64,000 bases of DNA from JACCTU01 sp963769665 (GCA_963769665.1 CAVYMQ010000003.1:1364001-1428000), one strand, 5' to 3'. Positions 32,907-41,715 are shown, counted from the first letter of the stretch. The notes: generated by a model from the letters alone, not told the origin. A program made the numbers and translations.

Positions 32907-33404
32907 ATGGACCATCAGACCTACGGAGTGGCTGAGCGGCCGAGTTACGGCCCGTCGCTCCTCGCAACCGTCATCGGCGCCGCCATCGCGGCACTCGTCA
33001 TGGCGATCCCCTCCTGGCTCTGGGCCGACAACGTCGTCGACGTCCCCTTCAGCTCGATCGTCGGCAAGAGCCCGGAGCTCGACACGACCGAACGCGGGTT
33101 GTTGTACGGCGGCAACCTGGTGTTCGTTTTCGTCGGCTTCCTGGTCTTCACGTGGGCGACGAGGTGGCTGTACCGCACCCTGAACCTGTCGGCCCCGCCC
33201 TTCTGGGAGGTGTTCTTCTTCCTGATCGGCTCGGCGCTGCTGGCGTCGATCGTCGGCTTCTTCTTCCCGTTCCTGGGACTGCTGATCGCCGTGTTCCTGC
33301 CGGCGGCCGCGATCAACTCGTGGGCCGGCTACAAGGGGCAAGCGAGGGTGGCGAACTACGGAGCCGTCGACCAGCCGCTCACCTCGATCAGGCCGCCGGG
33401 CTGA
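32907..33404 (+). CDS. Four-helix membrane protein of unknown function
   Basis: 165 aa with a good AGGAGG ribosome-binding site. Helices near 20-40, 67-86, 97-112 and 115-137. A conserved-looking outside loop (DNVVDVPFSSIVGKSPELDTTERG is split here only in description) follows helix 1. No family recognised. It has its own palindrome (site E) and ends 2 nt before site F begins, so it and the next small gene may form one unit. Confidence 0.7.
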   Translation: MDHQTYGVAERPSYGPSLLATVIGAAIAALVMAIPSWLWADNVVDVPFSSIVGKSPELDTTERGLLYGGNLVFVFVGFLVFTWATRWLYRTLNLSAPPFWEVFFFLIGSALLASIVGFFFPFLGLLIAVFLPAAAINSWAGYKGQARVANYGAVDQPLTSIRPPG

Positions 33405-33406
33405 AG

Positions 33407-33423
33407 TCACCCCGCCCGGGTGA
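33407..33423. promoter_or_regulatory. 17-bp palindrome, site F
   Basis: TCACCCCGCCCGGGTGA, full match. Lies in the 35-nt gap between the membrane protein gene and the small gene at 33440, only 16 nt before its ATG. A lone left half TCACTC follows at 33431. Confidence 0.65.
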
Positions 33424-33439
33424 CACACGGTCACTCCCG

Positions 33440-33694
33440 ATGCCGGGACGCTTACAGAGAGGGAAAGCCACGGCAAGCTACGAGATCCACATCCGGGGTC
33501 GAGTCGGCGCAGAGTTCGTTGCAGCGTTCGAAGGGCTACAGGCAGACGTGAAGCCGGTGGAAACGGTGCTCCACGGAGAGATCGTCGACCAGGCCGCACT
33601 GCACGGAGTGCTCGACCGCGTGCAGGCGCTCGGGCTCGAGTTGATCGAGGTACGTCGTCTGCCGGACCTCGACTCCGAGCCCCTGAGCGCCTAG
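33440..33694 (+). CDS. Small soluble protein, unknown function
   Basis: 84 aa from ATG 33440. After a basic N-terminus the protein reads YEIHIRGRVGAEFVAAFEG, then VLHGEIVDQAALHGVLDRVQ and LGLELIEVRRL: a beta-alpha-beta plan of ACT-like size seen in many short actinobacterial proteins. The last strand and the tail are acidic. Tail-to-tail overlap of 4 nt with the potassium channel gene. Function unknown. Confidence 0.65.
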   Translation: MPGRLQRGKATASYEIHIRGRVGAEFVAAFEGLQADVKPVETVLHGEIVDQAALHGVLDRVQALGLELIEVRRLPDLDSEPLSA

Positions 33695-34107
33695 CCGACG
33701 CGTTTCTCGAGCTCAGCGATCCGTTGCTCGAGTCGGTCGATCGCCTCGACGACGGGGTTGCTCTCCTTGTCCATCTGGAAGCGGCTGACGAGGGCCGACG
33801 CGATCGTCCCGGTGACCAGGGAGAGGAACGCGAACCCGAGCACCATCAGGATGCCGGCCACGAAGCGACCGAACGGCTCCTTCGGGACGACGTCTCCATA
33901 GCCGACGGTCGTGACCGTCGAGGCCGACCACCACAGCGCCGTCCCGAACGTCGGGAACGACTCGGAGTCGACGATTCGCATGATCGCTGCGAAGACGAAG
34001 ATGAGGCCGATCATGGTCACGAAGAGCGCGGGGAGGACTCGCCCCGTCTGAAGGCTCCGCACCAACCGCTTCGTTCCAAAACCCCCGATCACAAGCGGAC
34101 GATTCAT
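33691..34107 (-). CDS. Two-helix potassium channel
   Basis: 138 aa from the ATG that overlaps the MBL-fold stop (ATGA). Helices at about 25-45 and 82-105 surround the pore loop with the selectivity filter TTVGYGD (66-72), a complete K+ signature. The C-terminus (112-138: ESNPVVEAIDRLEQRIAELE) is a short coiled coil that would join four subunits. There is no RCK or nucleotide-binding domain, so gating is unclear. Third gene of a minus-strand row with the MBL hydrolase and a large membrane protein. Confidence 0.9.
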   Translation of the reverse strand: MNRPLVIGGFGTKRLVRSLQTGRVLPALFVTMIGLIFVFAAIMRIVDSESFPTFGTALWWSASTVTTVGYGDVVPKEPFGRFVAGILMVLGFAFLSLVTGTIASALVSRFQMDKESNPVVEAIDRLEQRIAELEKRVG

Positions 34108-34844
34108 GGCTGCATTGTGAGGGATTCGCCCGGAGCCAGCACGCGGATCTCGACGTCGGGTGCCCGCTCGCGCGCAGCTGCCGCGAACTCGTCCACTGGA
34201 TCTCGCAGAAAGGGAGCGCGGGACCCGCGGTGGACCGGCCGGAACGTGCCCCAGTGGATCGGCACCGCGATCCGCGGTCGCAGAAGCGCCACCGCCTCTG
34301 CGGCGCGAGTGGGATCGAGATGGCCCGTACCGAGGCTCGCACCCCAGCCCCAGATCGGGATCAGGGCGAGGTCGAGGTCCGAGACGACGTGCTCGAGCCC
34401 TGGGAAAACGTCCGTGTCGCCGGCGAAGAACGCGCGGCACGAGCCGAGCAGCGCGTAGCCAACAGGCGCGGCGCGGACCTTCGACCCGGCACGCCGCTCG
34501 TCGTGCTCGGCGTGGCTCACCCGCACGCGCACACCCGAGAAGTCGAGCTCGTCACCGGCGAGCACCTCGCGCACGTCGGCGAATCCTTGCTTTCGCACGA
34601 GCTCCCCGAGGCCCCGAGGAACGACCACCGGCACCGAGCGCGGCAGCTTCCTGAGTGAGCGAAGGTCGAGATGGTCGTGATGTCCGTGCGAGATCAGCAC
34701 GGCATCGAGTGTCGCGTCGAAAGTGGGGGGCGGAGTGGAGCGGCGCAGGTGGACCACCTGTTTGCGCAGGAGCGGATCGGTCAGCACGCGCACGCCGTCG
34801 AGGTCGATCAGCACGGTCGAATGCCCCAACCAGCGGACGTGCAC
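34104..34844 (-). CDS. MBL-fold metallohydrolase, UlaG-like
   Basis: 246 aa. The zinc motif SHGHHDHLD (near 52-60) is complete; further ligands are His in VSHAEHDER, Asp in FAGDTDVFP and His in VPIHWGTF. The start MHVRWLGHSTVLIDLDGVRVLTDP is split across the usual first two strands of the UlaG / N-acyl-phosphatidylethanolamine phospholipase D-like subfamily. Such enzymes act on lactones, phosphodiesters or lipids; which one is not clear. Neighbours are membrane proteins, making a lipid substrate plausible. Confidence 0.87.
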   Translation of the reverse strand: MHVRWLGHSTVLIDLDGVRVLTDPLLRKQVVHLRRSTPPPTFDATLDAVLISHGHHDHLDLRSLRKLPRSVPVVVPRGLGELVRKQGFADVREVLAGDELDFSGVRVRVSHAEHDERRAGSKVRAAPVGYALLGSCRAFFAGDTDVFPGLEHVVSDLDLALIPIWGWGASLGTGHLDPTRAAEAVALLRPRIAVPIHWGTFRPVHRGSRAPFLRDPVDEFAAAARERAPDVEIRVLAPGESLTMQP

Positions 34845-34850
34845 GGGCCG

Positions 34851-36035
34851 CTACTGGCCGCGGCCGCGCATGCGGGCGAAACGCTCGCGCGTGTAGTCCG
34901 AGAGGTCGACCCCGGATGCCGCCGGATGCTCGACGGCGGTCATCCGTCGGAGGACCTCGACTCCGAACGCGAGGAAGACCGCGGCCGCGATCATCAGCGG
35001 CACGCGCGTCGTCTGAACCGTCGGCGACCAGATCAAGAGAAGCGCGAAGAGCACCGCGGCCGCACCGAAGGCGAATTCCGCCCTGGCGAGGTACGGCGCG
35101 AGCTCCGTTCGCGCAGCAGTCGCGCTGCGACCCACACCGGAGATCCACACCGCAACGAGCAGGACCACCCCGAGGCCGACGAAGGTCCAACCGCCGTCGG
35201 CGAGCTGCCGGGTGAGGATGTCCCAGGCATCCCCCACCGCAGTCTCCGCGGAGGCGTTGGGGACGAGCTCGTCGACGATGTACGAACCGGCGAGCTTGCG
35301 CACCGCGAGCACGAGCAGGCCCGTCACGATCGTGGCCACCCCGATGGAACGCAGAATCGCGCGTCGCCGTCCAGAGGCGAGCGCAAGCGCGGCGCCAAAG
35401 AGGAGCAGCGGCACGACCCAGAGCCAGCTACCGAGCGTCTTCAGGAGCTTCGTCAGGTCCTGGGCGCTCTCGAGCTGGTTCGCGTCCATGATCTTGATCC
35501 GTGTGCTGCCCTCGGGGAGCTGCGTGGCAAGCCGGGCAAGGATCGGGACGCGCTCGCCGAGCTCGATCAGGAGCGGGCCGAGGTCGAGGAACACGGCACC
35601 CTGGTCGGTCTCGACGCCCCGGACGTCGTCTTCGAGCACGTTGATCAGCTCCTCGTGGGAGAACGCGATCGCGTTGACCCAGAGCTCCTGGGCCTCTGGT
35701 CGGTCGAACATCCGAACCGCGCCGCGATCGGCGAGCTCGCGCACGGCGGCGCTGAGCGCGCCCGCGAGCCCCTGCTGATCGGCGGGGAGCTGCTGCTCGA
35801 GCTGGTCAGCGACGTCGACGTTCGAGAAGAGCTGTTCGACGAGCGTCGCAGCGATCTGGTCGCGGATGTCCTTGTCCTCGATCAGCAGTGTTGCCGTCTC
35901 CTCGACCGATCCCGTCTCGAGTGCCTGGAACCGGACGAACCCGGCGAGCAGGCTGGCGATCAGGAACAGGGCGCCCAGGAACACGAGCACGCGGGCTCCG
36001 AGCATCCGGCCGCGCGAAGGGGTGCCGTCGGTCAC
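34851..36035 (-). CDS. Large integral membrane protein with an extracytoplasmic helical domain
   Basis: 394 aa. One helix near 13-33, then an outside domain of about 160 residues rich in Asp/Glu/Leu helices (EDKDIRDQIAATLVEQLF, ELWVNAIAFSHEELINVLED), then five or six helices from about 200 to 365 and a basic C-terminus RERFARMRGRG. Similar arrangements occur in actinobacterial proteins of unknown role. It is first in a row with the MBL hydrolase (6-nt gap) and the K+ channel. Site G is 35 nt before its ATG. Confidence 0.78.
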   Translation of the reverse strand: MTDGTPSRGRMLGARVLVFLGALFLIASLLAGFVRFQALETGSVEETATLLIEDKDIRDQIAATLVEQLFSNVDVADQLEQQLPADQQGLAGALSAAVRELADRGAVRMFDRPEAQELWVNAIAFSHEELINVLEDDVRGVETDQGAVFLDLGPLLIELGERVPILARLATQLPEGSTRIKIMDANQLESAQDLTKLLKTLGSWLWVVPLLLFGAALALASGRRRAILRSIGVATIVTGLLVLAVRKLAGSYIVDELVPNASAETAVGDAWDILTRQLADGGWTFVGLGVVLLVAVWISGVGRSATAARTELAPYLARAEFAFGAAAVLFALLLIWSPTVQTTRVPLMIAAAVFLAFGVEVLRRMTAVEHPAASGVDLSDYTRERFARMRGRGQ

Positions 36036-36069
36036 GTTTCGATGGTCGCGCGACGAGGGGGCCGCGTCT

Positions 36070-36086
36070 TCACCCCGTGTGGGTGA
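36070..36086. promoter_or_regulatory. 17-bp palindrome, site G
   Basis: TCACCCCGTGTGGGTGA, full match, 35 nt upstream of the minus-strand gene at 36035 and 56 bp from site H. The two lie in the divergent region between that gene and the MalT-like regulator. Confidence 0.7.
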
Positions 36087-36125
36087 CAGTCGGCTTGGTG
36101 TCGATCAGGTTAAGCGGCCTTGAAC

Positions 36126-36142
36126 TCACCCTCGAAGGGTGG
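36126..36142. promoter_or_regulatory. 17-bp palindrome, site H (regulator gene)
   Basis: TCACCCTCGAAGGGTGG, one mismatch at the last base. It ends 39 nt before the ATG of the MalT-like regulator, with a purine-rich ribosome-binding site between. Suggests autoregulation. Confidence 0.68.
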
Positions 36143-36181
36143 CAGTCTCTTTGACCAGACAACGAAAGAAGGGCCGCACTC

Positions 36182-38845
36182 ATGCAGACGGTCAAGACTT
36201 CGGGACGTGGTGGAGCGGCCCGCCGCGGAACGTCGATTCGAATCCATCGGACGAAGCTGGTCGCCCCACCGCGCCCGCCGAGCTTCGTCAGACGCGCGCG
36301 GCTCGACGAGCTCCTGACTCGCTCGGTCGAGCAGCCCCTGACCCTGATCTCCGCGCACGCGGGGACGGGGAAGACCGCGCTGCTCGCATCGTGGGCGACC
36401 GGGCGCCGTGACGTTGCGTGGCTGACGGTCGACCGTGACGACAACTGGAGCCCACACTTCTGGCAGGGCGTCGAGCTCGCGCTGGACGGTGTGCTCGGGG
36501 CTTCGGGCGCCGGGCCGGACGCGGTCGACGACCCTGTGCAGCGGATCATCGGTCGGCTGCCCCCGCGGCGCAGGGTCGTTCTCGTCCTCGACGACCTGCA
36601 CGAGATCGAGAACCCGGTCGTGCTCAAGGAGCTCGAAGCGCTGATCGCACACTCACCGACACAGCTTCGGCTCGCCGTCGCGACGCGAGCGGATCCCCCG
36701 CTTCGGATCCAACGCCTGCGGGTCGCCGGCCGGCTTTCGGAGGTGCGTGCCAGCGATCTCGCGTTCACGGCGGCGGAGTGCCGCGACATGCTCGGCCCCC
36801 TCGCGGAGCTCCTCGAAGACGAGGACGTCGGCACGCTCTGCGAGCGCACCGAAGGGTGGGCAGCCGGGATTCGGCTCGCTTCGCTCTCTCTCGAGGCCGA
36901 GGAGGACAAGCGCGGCTTCGTGCAGCGGTTTGCCGGGGACGAGCGTGCCGTCTCCGACTACCTGCTGAACGAGATCCTCGACCGTCTTCCGGAAGCCCGG
37001 CGTCGGTTCGTGCTGCGCACCGCAGTCCCGAAGCGCCTCGCGGCAGACTTGGCCGTCGAGCTGAGCGGCGACCCGAACGCGGCGCGCGTTCTGAGCGAGC
37101 TGGAGACGGCGAACTTCCTCATCTCCAGCCACGCTGGTCAGAGCGCGACGTACAGGTACCACGCGTTGCTCCGCGACTTCCTGCTCGCCCGCCTGGCGCA
37201 GCTGCAGCCGAAAGAGCTGCGGTCGCTGAACCGCCGCACTGCGCACTGGGCCTGGCGACACGGTGACTCGGAGACCGCCTTCCGCCATGCGATCGCGGGC
37301 GAGGACTGGGATCTCGCCGACGACCTGACGGCCGAGGCGTGGAACGTCGTCGTCTTCGGCGTCGCCGCGCGCGACCGCGACGCGGTCACCGAAACGCCGG
37401 AGGCGGAGTTGGAGGGCCGGCCGGGCCTCGCCTGTCGGGTGGCCGCCGCGCACCTCTTCCTCGGCAATCGCGGCGAGGCGGAAAGGATTTTCCAGATCGC
37501 CCAACGCGGCCTGGAGAGCGCGACTCCGGACCGGCGCGACGCCTTGGCCGTCATCTCCGCGACGTTCGTGCTCACGATCGCGAGGCTCCAGGGGGACTAC
37601 GGGCACGTCCGCGAGCGCGCCCGCGAGCTCGAGGCGCAGCCGATCGTCGGCACGTTCGCCCCTGCCGTTCGGGAACGAGCGCGCCAGGCGATCGTCCTGT
37701 CGAATCTGGGCACGGTCGACGTCGCCACGGGCGACACGGCGGCTGCCGAGGCTCGCCTGTACGAAGCGATGTCGCTCGCGCGAGAGACCGGGCTCGACCA
37801 CGTCGTGCTCAACTCGTTGAGCCAGCTCGCGATGCTGGAGTCGACGCGGGGGCGGCTGCGGCAAGCAGTGGAGCTCGCGCGTGAGGGTGTCGACTTCGCG
37901 GAGCGTCGCAACTGGGAGACGTTGCATCAAGGGATCGGCTCGCGGCTCGTGCTCGGGTGGGCGCACTACCAGTGGAACGAGCTGGAGCTGGCGTCGGAGC
38001 AGATCGGCAAGGCGGCCGCGGCGGCGCGCCTCTGGGGCGATCGAACCGGCGTCGTCGGTGCCGCGTTGCTCGACGCCCTCGTGCTCGCAGCAGCCGGCCC
38101 GGACGGCTCGGTCGAGGGCCTGCGCCGGTTGCGCGGCGTGCGCGCGCAGATTCAAGGCTGGCACCCGCCGCTGTTTCTCGCTGCGCTCGTGCAGACCGCA
38201 GAGGCACGCGTGCTCGCGGCGAGCGGCGACCTCGAGGGTGCTCGGCTCGCGATCGAGCGAGGCGAGCTCGAAGAGGGGGACGGCGGTCTCGTGCTGGCCC
38301 GGATCAGCCTCGCGCAGGGCGCACCGACGGACGCACTGGCCGAGCTCGAGGCGTTCGATCCTGCCGGCGGCGCCCGCGATCTCGCAGGCCAGGTCGAGGC
38401 CGGCGTGCTCGAAGCCGTCGCCAAGCAGGAGCTGAACGACCGAGCCGGTGCGGCACTCGCAATCGAGTCGGCACTCGGGCTCGCCGAGCGCGGCAGTTAC
38501 CGACGCCCGTTCGTGGACGGCGGCCCGTCCGTACGCGGCCTGCTCGTCGAGCGGGTGCGTCACGGCACCGATCACCGCGCGCTTGTCGCCGAGCTGATCG
38601 CGGCGCTCGAACGCCGCTCGGCGAGCACGGAGCTGACGCTGCCGGAGCTGCTCGAGCCGCTCAGCGACCGCGAGCAGGCGGTGCTGCGCTATCTCCCCAC
38701 GATGATGTCGAACGCGGAGATCGCGTCCGAGCTCTTCCTGTCCGTGAACACGGTGAAGACGCACCTGAAGTCGATCTACCGCAAGCTCGGCGCGACGCGG
38801 CGCCGCGACGCAGTGGAACGTGCACGACGGGTCGAGCTCCTCTGA
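36182..38845 (+). CDS. MalT-like LuxR-family ATP-dependent transcriptional regulator (LAL)
   Basis: 887 aa. STAND ATPase at the N-terminus: a linker KLVAPPRPPSFVRRARLDEL, Walker A SAHAGTGKTALLASWA near 57-72, Walker B VVLVLDDLHEIE near 137-148. The middle (about 400-800) is a TPR-like helical sensor, and the last 60 residues are a LuxR helix-turn-helix with LSDREQAVLRYL, SNAEIASELFLSVNTVKTHL and a final YRKLGATRRRDAVERA. In MalT an inducer and ATP drive oligomerisation on repeated GGA(T/G)GA boxes; here GGGTGA half-sites surround the gene. Probably the regulator of the 17-bp palindromes. The FGE gene follows after 8 nt. Confidence 0.88.
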   Translation: MQTVKTSGRGGAARRGTSIRIHRTKLVAPPRPPSFVRRARLDELLTRSVEQPLTLISAHAGTGKTALLASWATGRRDVAWLTVDRDDNWSPHFWQGVELALDGVLGASGAGPDAVDDPVQRIIGRLPPRRRVVLVLDDLHEIENPVVLKELEALIAHSPTQLRLAVATRADPPLRIQRLRVAGRLSEVRASDLAFTAAECRDMLGPLAELLEDEDVGTLCERTEGWAAGIRLASLSLEAEEDKRGFVQRFAGDERAVSDYLLNEILDRLPEARRRFVLRTAVPKRLAADLAVELSGDPNAARVLSELETANFLISSHAGQSATYRYHALLRDFLLARLAQLQPKELRSLNRRTAHWAWRHGDSETAFRHAIAGEDWDLADDLTAEAWNVVVFGVAARDRDAVTETPEAELEGRPGLACRVAAAHLFLGNRGEAERIFQIAQRGLESATPDRRDALAVISATFVLTIARLQGDYGHVRERARELEAQPIVGTFAPAVRERARQAIVLSNLGTVDVATGDTAAAEARLYEAMSLARETGLDHVVLNSLSQLAMLESTRGRLRQAVELAREGVDFAERRNWETLHQGIGSRLVLGWAHYQWNELELASEQIGKAAAAARLWGDRTGVVGAALLDALVLAAAGPDGSVEGLRRLRGVRAQIQGWHPPLFLAALVQTAEARVLAASGDLEGARLAIERGELEEGDGGLVLARISLAQGAPTDALAELEAFDPAGGARDLAGQVEAGVLEAVAKQELNDRAGAALAIESALGLAERGSYRRPFVDGGPSVRGLLVERVRHGTDHRALVAELIAALERRSASTELTLPELLEPLSDREQAVLRYLPTMMSNAEIASELFLSVNTVKTHLKSIYRKLGATRRRDAVERARRVELL

Positions 38846-38853
38846 CTTCGCGC

Positions 38854-39756
38854 GTGAACGGCATGCACCGGCTCGAGGGTGGCACGTTCGCGATGGGGTC
38901 GAACGAGTTCTACCCGGAGGAACGGCCCGTCCACCGCGTGGCCGTCGACGGCTTCTGGATCGACGAGCATCCCGTGACCGCGGCTGACTTCCGGCGGTTC
39001 GTGCGCGAGACCGGATACACAACCGTCGCCGAGCGTCCGCTCGACGCGGCTGACTACCCCAACGCGGATCCCGAGCTGCTCGTGCCCGGGTCGCTCGTGT
39101 TCCGCACGACGTCAGGCCCCGTCGAGCTGGACGACGTTCGCAACTGGTGGGAGTACGTGCCCGGTGCGTACTGGAAGAAGCCCGCCGGTCCCGGCAGCAC
39201 GATCAACGGAAGGGACAGGCACCCGGTCGTGCAGGTGGCCTACGAGGACGCGGAGGCGTACGCGACGTGGGCCGGCAAGTCACTCCCGACCGAGGCGGAG
39301 TGGGAGTACGCGGCGCGCGGCGGGCGCGACGGCGCGCGGTTCGCTTGGGGAGAGGATGAGGTTCCGAACGGGACGCGGATGGCGAACACGTGGCAGGGCG
39401 AGTTCCCGTGGCGAAATTCGAAGGACGACGGCTTCGAGGGAACCTCGCCGGTAGGGAGCTTCGCGCCGAACGGCTACGGGCTGCACGACATGTGCGGGAA
39501 CGTCTGGGAGTGGACGAGCGACTTCTTCCGGATGCAGCACGACGACGAGGTCCAGCGACCGTGCTGCGTGCCGCGGAACCCGCGCCGCACAGCGCCGCAG
39601 TCGGCCGAGCCGATCCCGCGTCGCGTGATCAAGGGCGGCTCACACCTCTGCGCACCGAACTACTGCCTTCGCTATCGCCCCGCCGCCAGGCAAGGCGAGA
39701 CGGTCGACACGTCGACGGGGCACATCGGCTTTCGCTGCGTCGTTCGCGACGCGTAG
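38854..39756 (+). CDS. Formylglycine-generating enzyme (SUMF1 family)
   Basis: 300 aa from GTG 38854; ATG 38863 would remove three residues, neither has a clear ribosome-binding site. FGE converts the sulfatase signature Cys to formylglycine. The fold is visible along its whole length: LEGGTFAMGSNEFYPEERPVH, EAEWEYAARGG near 147-157, GLHDMCGNVWEWTSD near 209-223, and the copper/catalytic pair Cys266 and Cys271 in GGSHLCAPNYCLRYRPAARQ. Having both Cys marks true FGE, not the ergothioneine or kinase relatives. Target is very probably the sulfatase at 24308. Directly follows the LAL regulator, so perhaps co-transcribed. Confidence 0.93.
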   Translation: MNGMHRLEGGTFAMGSNEFYPEERPVHRVAVDGFWIDEHPVTAADFRRFVRETGYTTVAERPLDAADYPNADPELLVPGSLVFRTTSGPVELDDVRNWWEYVPGAYWKKPAGPGSTINGRDRHPVVQVAYEDAEAYATWAGKSLPTEAEWEYAARGGRDGARFAWGEDEVPNGTRMANTWQGEFPWRNSKDDGFEGTSPVGSFAPNGYGLHDMCGNVWEWTSDFFRMQHDDEVQRPCCVPRNPRRTAPQSAEPIPRRVIKGGSHLCAPNYCLRYRPAARQGETVDTSTGHIGFRCVVRDA

Positions 39757-39763
39757 ACAGCCG

Positions 39764-40084
39764 CTACGCGGCGGGCTCGACGACGAGCAGCAACTCGTCG
39801 CGACCGACGACGGTCACCACGTCGCCGACGTCGGCGCCGGCCTCGCACCGCGCTCCCCAGCGCTCGCCTGCGACCGCGACCTGCCCGATCGGACGGCACG
39901 CGACGACGACAGACGCCTGCTTCCCGATCAACGTCTCGGCGCCGGCCTCCACCTTGTTCTCACGGGTCTTGCGCCACCAGTAGCCACCCTCGACACAGCC
40001 GAGCACGAGACACACGAGGAACGCGGTCAGCCCCCAAGGCGAGGGGAGGACGATGAGCAGCCCGATTGCGAGCAGGAAGAACAC
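39764..40084 (-). CDS. NfeD-like membrane protein
   Basis: 106 aa. Two N-terminal helices (about 2-33) and a C-terminal OB-fold of the NfeD type: ETLIGKQASVVVACRPIGQVAVAGERW, split by the typical G-x-V-x-G turn, then GDVVTVVGRDELLLVV. NfeD proteins partner stomatins or membrane proteases. No stomatin is next to it; this is the short form lacking the protease domain. Site I lies 38 nt upstream, overlapping the end of the upstream gene. Confidence 0.8.
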   Translation of the reverse strand: MFFLLAIGLLIVLPSPWGLTAFLVCLVLGCVEGGYWWRKTRENKVEAGAETLIGKQASVVVACRPIGQVAVAGERWGARCEAGADVGDVVTVVGRDELLLVVEPAA

Positions 40085-40122
40085 GCGCTAGGCCAGTATT
40101 GGTTGCGGACGGGCGACGGTCA

Positions 40123-40139
40123 TCATCCCTCCGGGGTGA
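40123..40139. promoter_or_regulatory. 17-bp palindrome, site I
   Basis: TCATCCCTCCGGGGTGA, one mismatch (T for C at position 4). It overlaps the stop codon and last codons of the UPF0104-like gene and stands 38 nt before the NfeD-like start. Confidence 0.58.
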
Positions 40140-41157
40140 CGCCGGTCGTCTTCGGGCGATACGTCGCGCCGAGCGTGGCGCCGAGGACGAGCGTCGGGAC
40201 GATCGTCAGGAAGCGGTAGAGCAGCACGGCCGCCACGACCTCGGCGTCGCTGCCGCCGAACCCGACGAGAAATCCAGTCAGCCCGACTTCCACGATCCCG
40301 ATTCCGCCCGGAGTCAGGGGCAGCGACCCGAGGAGGCGGATCAGTGACCATCCCGCGAACGCCTCCACGAGGCTGACCTCACTTCCGGTCACGCCGAGCG
40401 TGCGCAGGCAGGTCAGAAGCACCGCGAAGACGGAGAGCTGCCCGAGGAGCGTCGCCAGCGTCAGGACGTGCCAGCGTCGCGCGAGCAATGAGGCCGTCCG
40501 CTCGCGGAACTGCACGATCGTCTCGGCGTCCCAGCGGACCTCGCTCCGGCGCGCTGCGTGTGCGAGCCAGCGGGCGGCGCGCAAGGCCCTTTCGCCGACC
40601 GCTCGAGCGAGCCGAGTGCTCGCCAGCGCGCAGGCGAACACCACGATCGAGACGACGAAGCCGATGAGCGCGATTAGCCCCACGGTCTTGAGCAACGGGT
40701 TGTGGCCACCGGTCAGCGTGAGCAGCCCGAGCGCGAGCGCCGGGAAGGCGAGCGCCGCGAGTTGGTTCCAGATCCCGGTGAGTGCCGCGGCGAGCGCGGC
40801 CGCCGACGTGCGGTAGCCCCACTTGCGGAGCAGCACGAGCGAGGCCGCGATTCCGACCGCAGCTCCGCCCGGGGCGATGTACGTCGACGCCGTGGAAGCC
40901 TGGGTCGAGACGAATGCGCGCCAGAAGCCGAGCCCGGGCAGCGTCGCCATCCACGGCGGCGCGAACGTCGCGAGGTTGATCAGCGTCACGATCCCAAGCA
41001 GCGCAAGCGACCGCGCGTCCAGGTCTTTGACCTCGTTCCAGACCTCGCCGTAGTCGGCCAGGCGCGGAAGCACGAACGCGAACGCGACGAGCACGACCGC
41101 GATCCCGGCCGCTTTCTGCAGCGTGCTGCGTGATTTCAGTTTCGGAAGTCTCGGCAC
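40123..41157 (-). CDS. UPF0104 / LPG synthase transmembrane-like protein
   Basis: 344 aa from GTG 41157; an upstream extension to 41229 is open but looks non-coding. About eight helices, with the family motif LPLTPGGIGIVEVGLTGFL near 293-311 and an earlier TASTYIAPGGAAVGIAASL. Related proteins (UPF0104, AglD, MprF N-terminal half) flip lipids or sit beside glycosyltransferases. This is the second such protein in the region; the first is at 27745, and they are only distantly alike. Confidence 0.82.
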   Translation of the reverse strand: MPRLPKLKSRSTLQKAAGIAVVLVAFAFVLPRLADYGEVWNEVKDLDARSLALLGIVTLINLATFAPPWMATLPGLGFWRAFVSTQASTASTYIAPGGAAVGIAASLVLLRKWGYRTSAAALAAALTGIWNQLAALAFPALALGLLTLTGGHNPLLKTVGLIALIGFVVSIVVFACALASTRLARAVGERALRAARWLAHAARRSEVRWDAETIVQFRERTASLLARRWHVLTLATLLGQLSVFAVLLTCLRTLGVTGSEVSLVEAFAGWSLIRLLGSLPLTPGGIGIVEVGLTGFLVGFGGSDAEVVAAVLLYRFLTIVPTLVLGATLGATYRPKTTGVTPEG

Positions 41158-41238
41158 GCGTGCAGCATGAACGCAAATCGTGACGCCGGGTCGATCTACG
41201 CGCTCGCGCGCGCAGATCGACCGCAGCACGTTGAAAGA

Positions 41239-41655
41239 CTAGAGGCCGGCTGCCCGCGCACTTCCGCGATCCCAGACGCAGAGCGCCCAGATGATCGCCA
41301 CATCGAGGGCGATGATCACGATCGCCCAGACGGGGTAGTAGGGAATGAAGAAGAACTGCGCGATCGCGCTGAAGATCGCGAGCACGACTCCGATCGAGCG
41401 ACCCCACGCGGCGCCGCTGAACACGGCCCAGCCTGCCATGCCGAGCACGATCCCGAGCAGCAGATGCACCCATCCCCACGCCGACGCGTCGAGGTCGAAC
41501 ACGTAGTTCTGGGTCACGACGAAGAACTCGTCGTCGAAGATCGCCGCCGCACCCGAAATCGCCTGGAACACGCCGGCCATCAACATGAGCGCACCGGCGA
41601 ACGTGACGAGGCCCATGGCCCAGCCGCTCGTCGTCCTCGGGGAACCAGTCGTCAT
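41239..41655 (-). CDS. DUF7144 family four-helix membrane protein
   Basis: 138 aa. Four helices near 13-35, 57-77, 83-101 and 104-125. The order GAGLMLMAGVFQAISG-type first helix, a DEFFVVTQNYVFDLDASAWGW loop (split by eye) and GWVHLLLGIVLGMAGWAVF is that of the common actinobacterial DUF7144 family, role unknown. Site J lies 60 nt upstream. It stands alone between the UPF0104-like and phosphatidyltransferase genes. Confidence 0.82.
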   Translation of the reverse strand: MTTGSPRTTSGWAMGLVTFAGALMLMAGVFQAISGAAAIFDDEFFVVTQNYVFDLDASAWGWVHLLLGIVLGMAGWAVFSGAAWGRSIGVVLAIFSAIAQFFFIPYYPVWAIVIIALDVAIIWALCVWDRGSARAAGL

Positions 41656-41715
41656 TCTTACGTCCTTTCGTTTGTGAGAGCGACCCGATCCTTGCTCCCG
41701 TCCTGCTGCCGTTCA

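Noticed and set aside
33431..33440. TCACTC half site directly before the 33440 gene
   Set aside because: No right half at the proper spacing; it may assist site F but is not counted.
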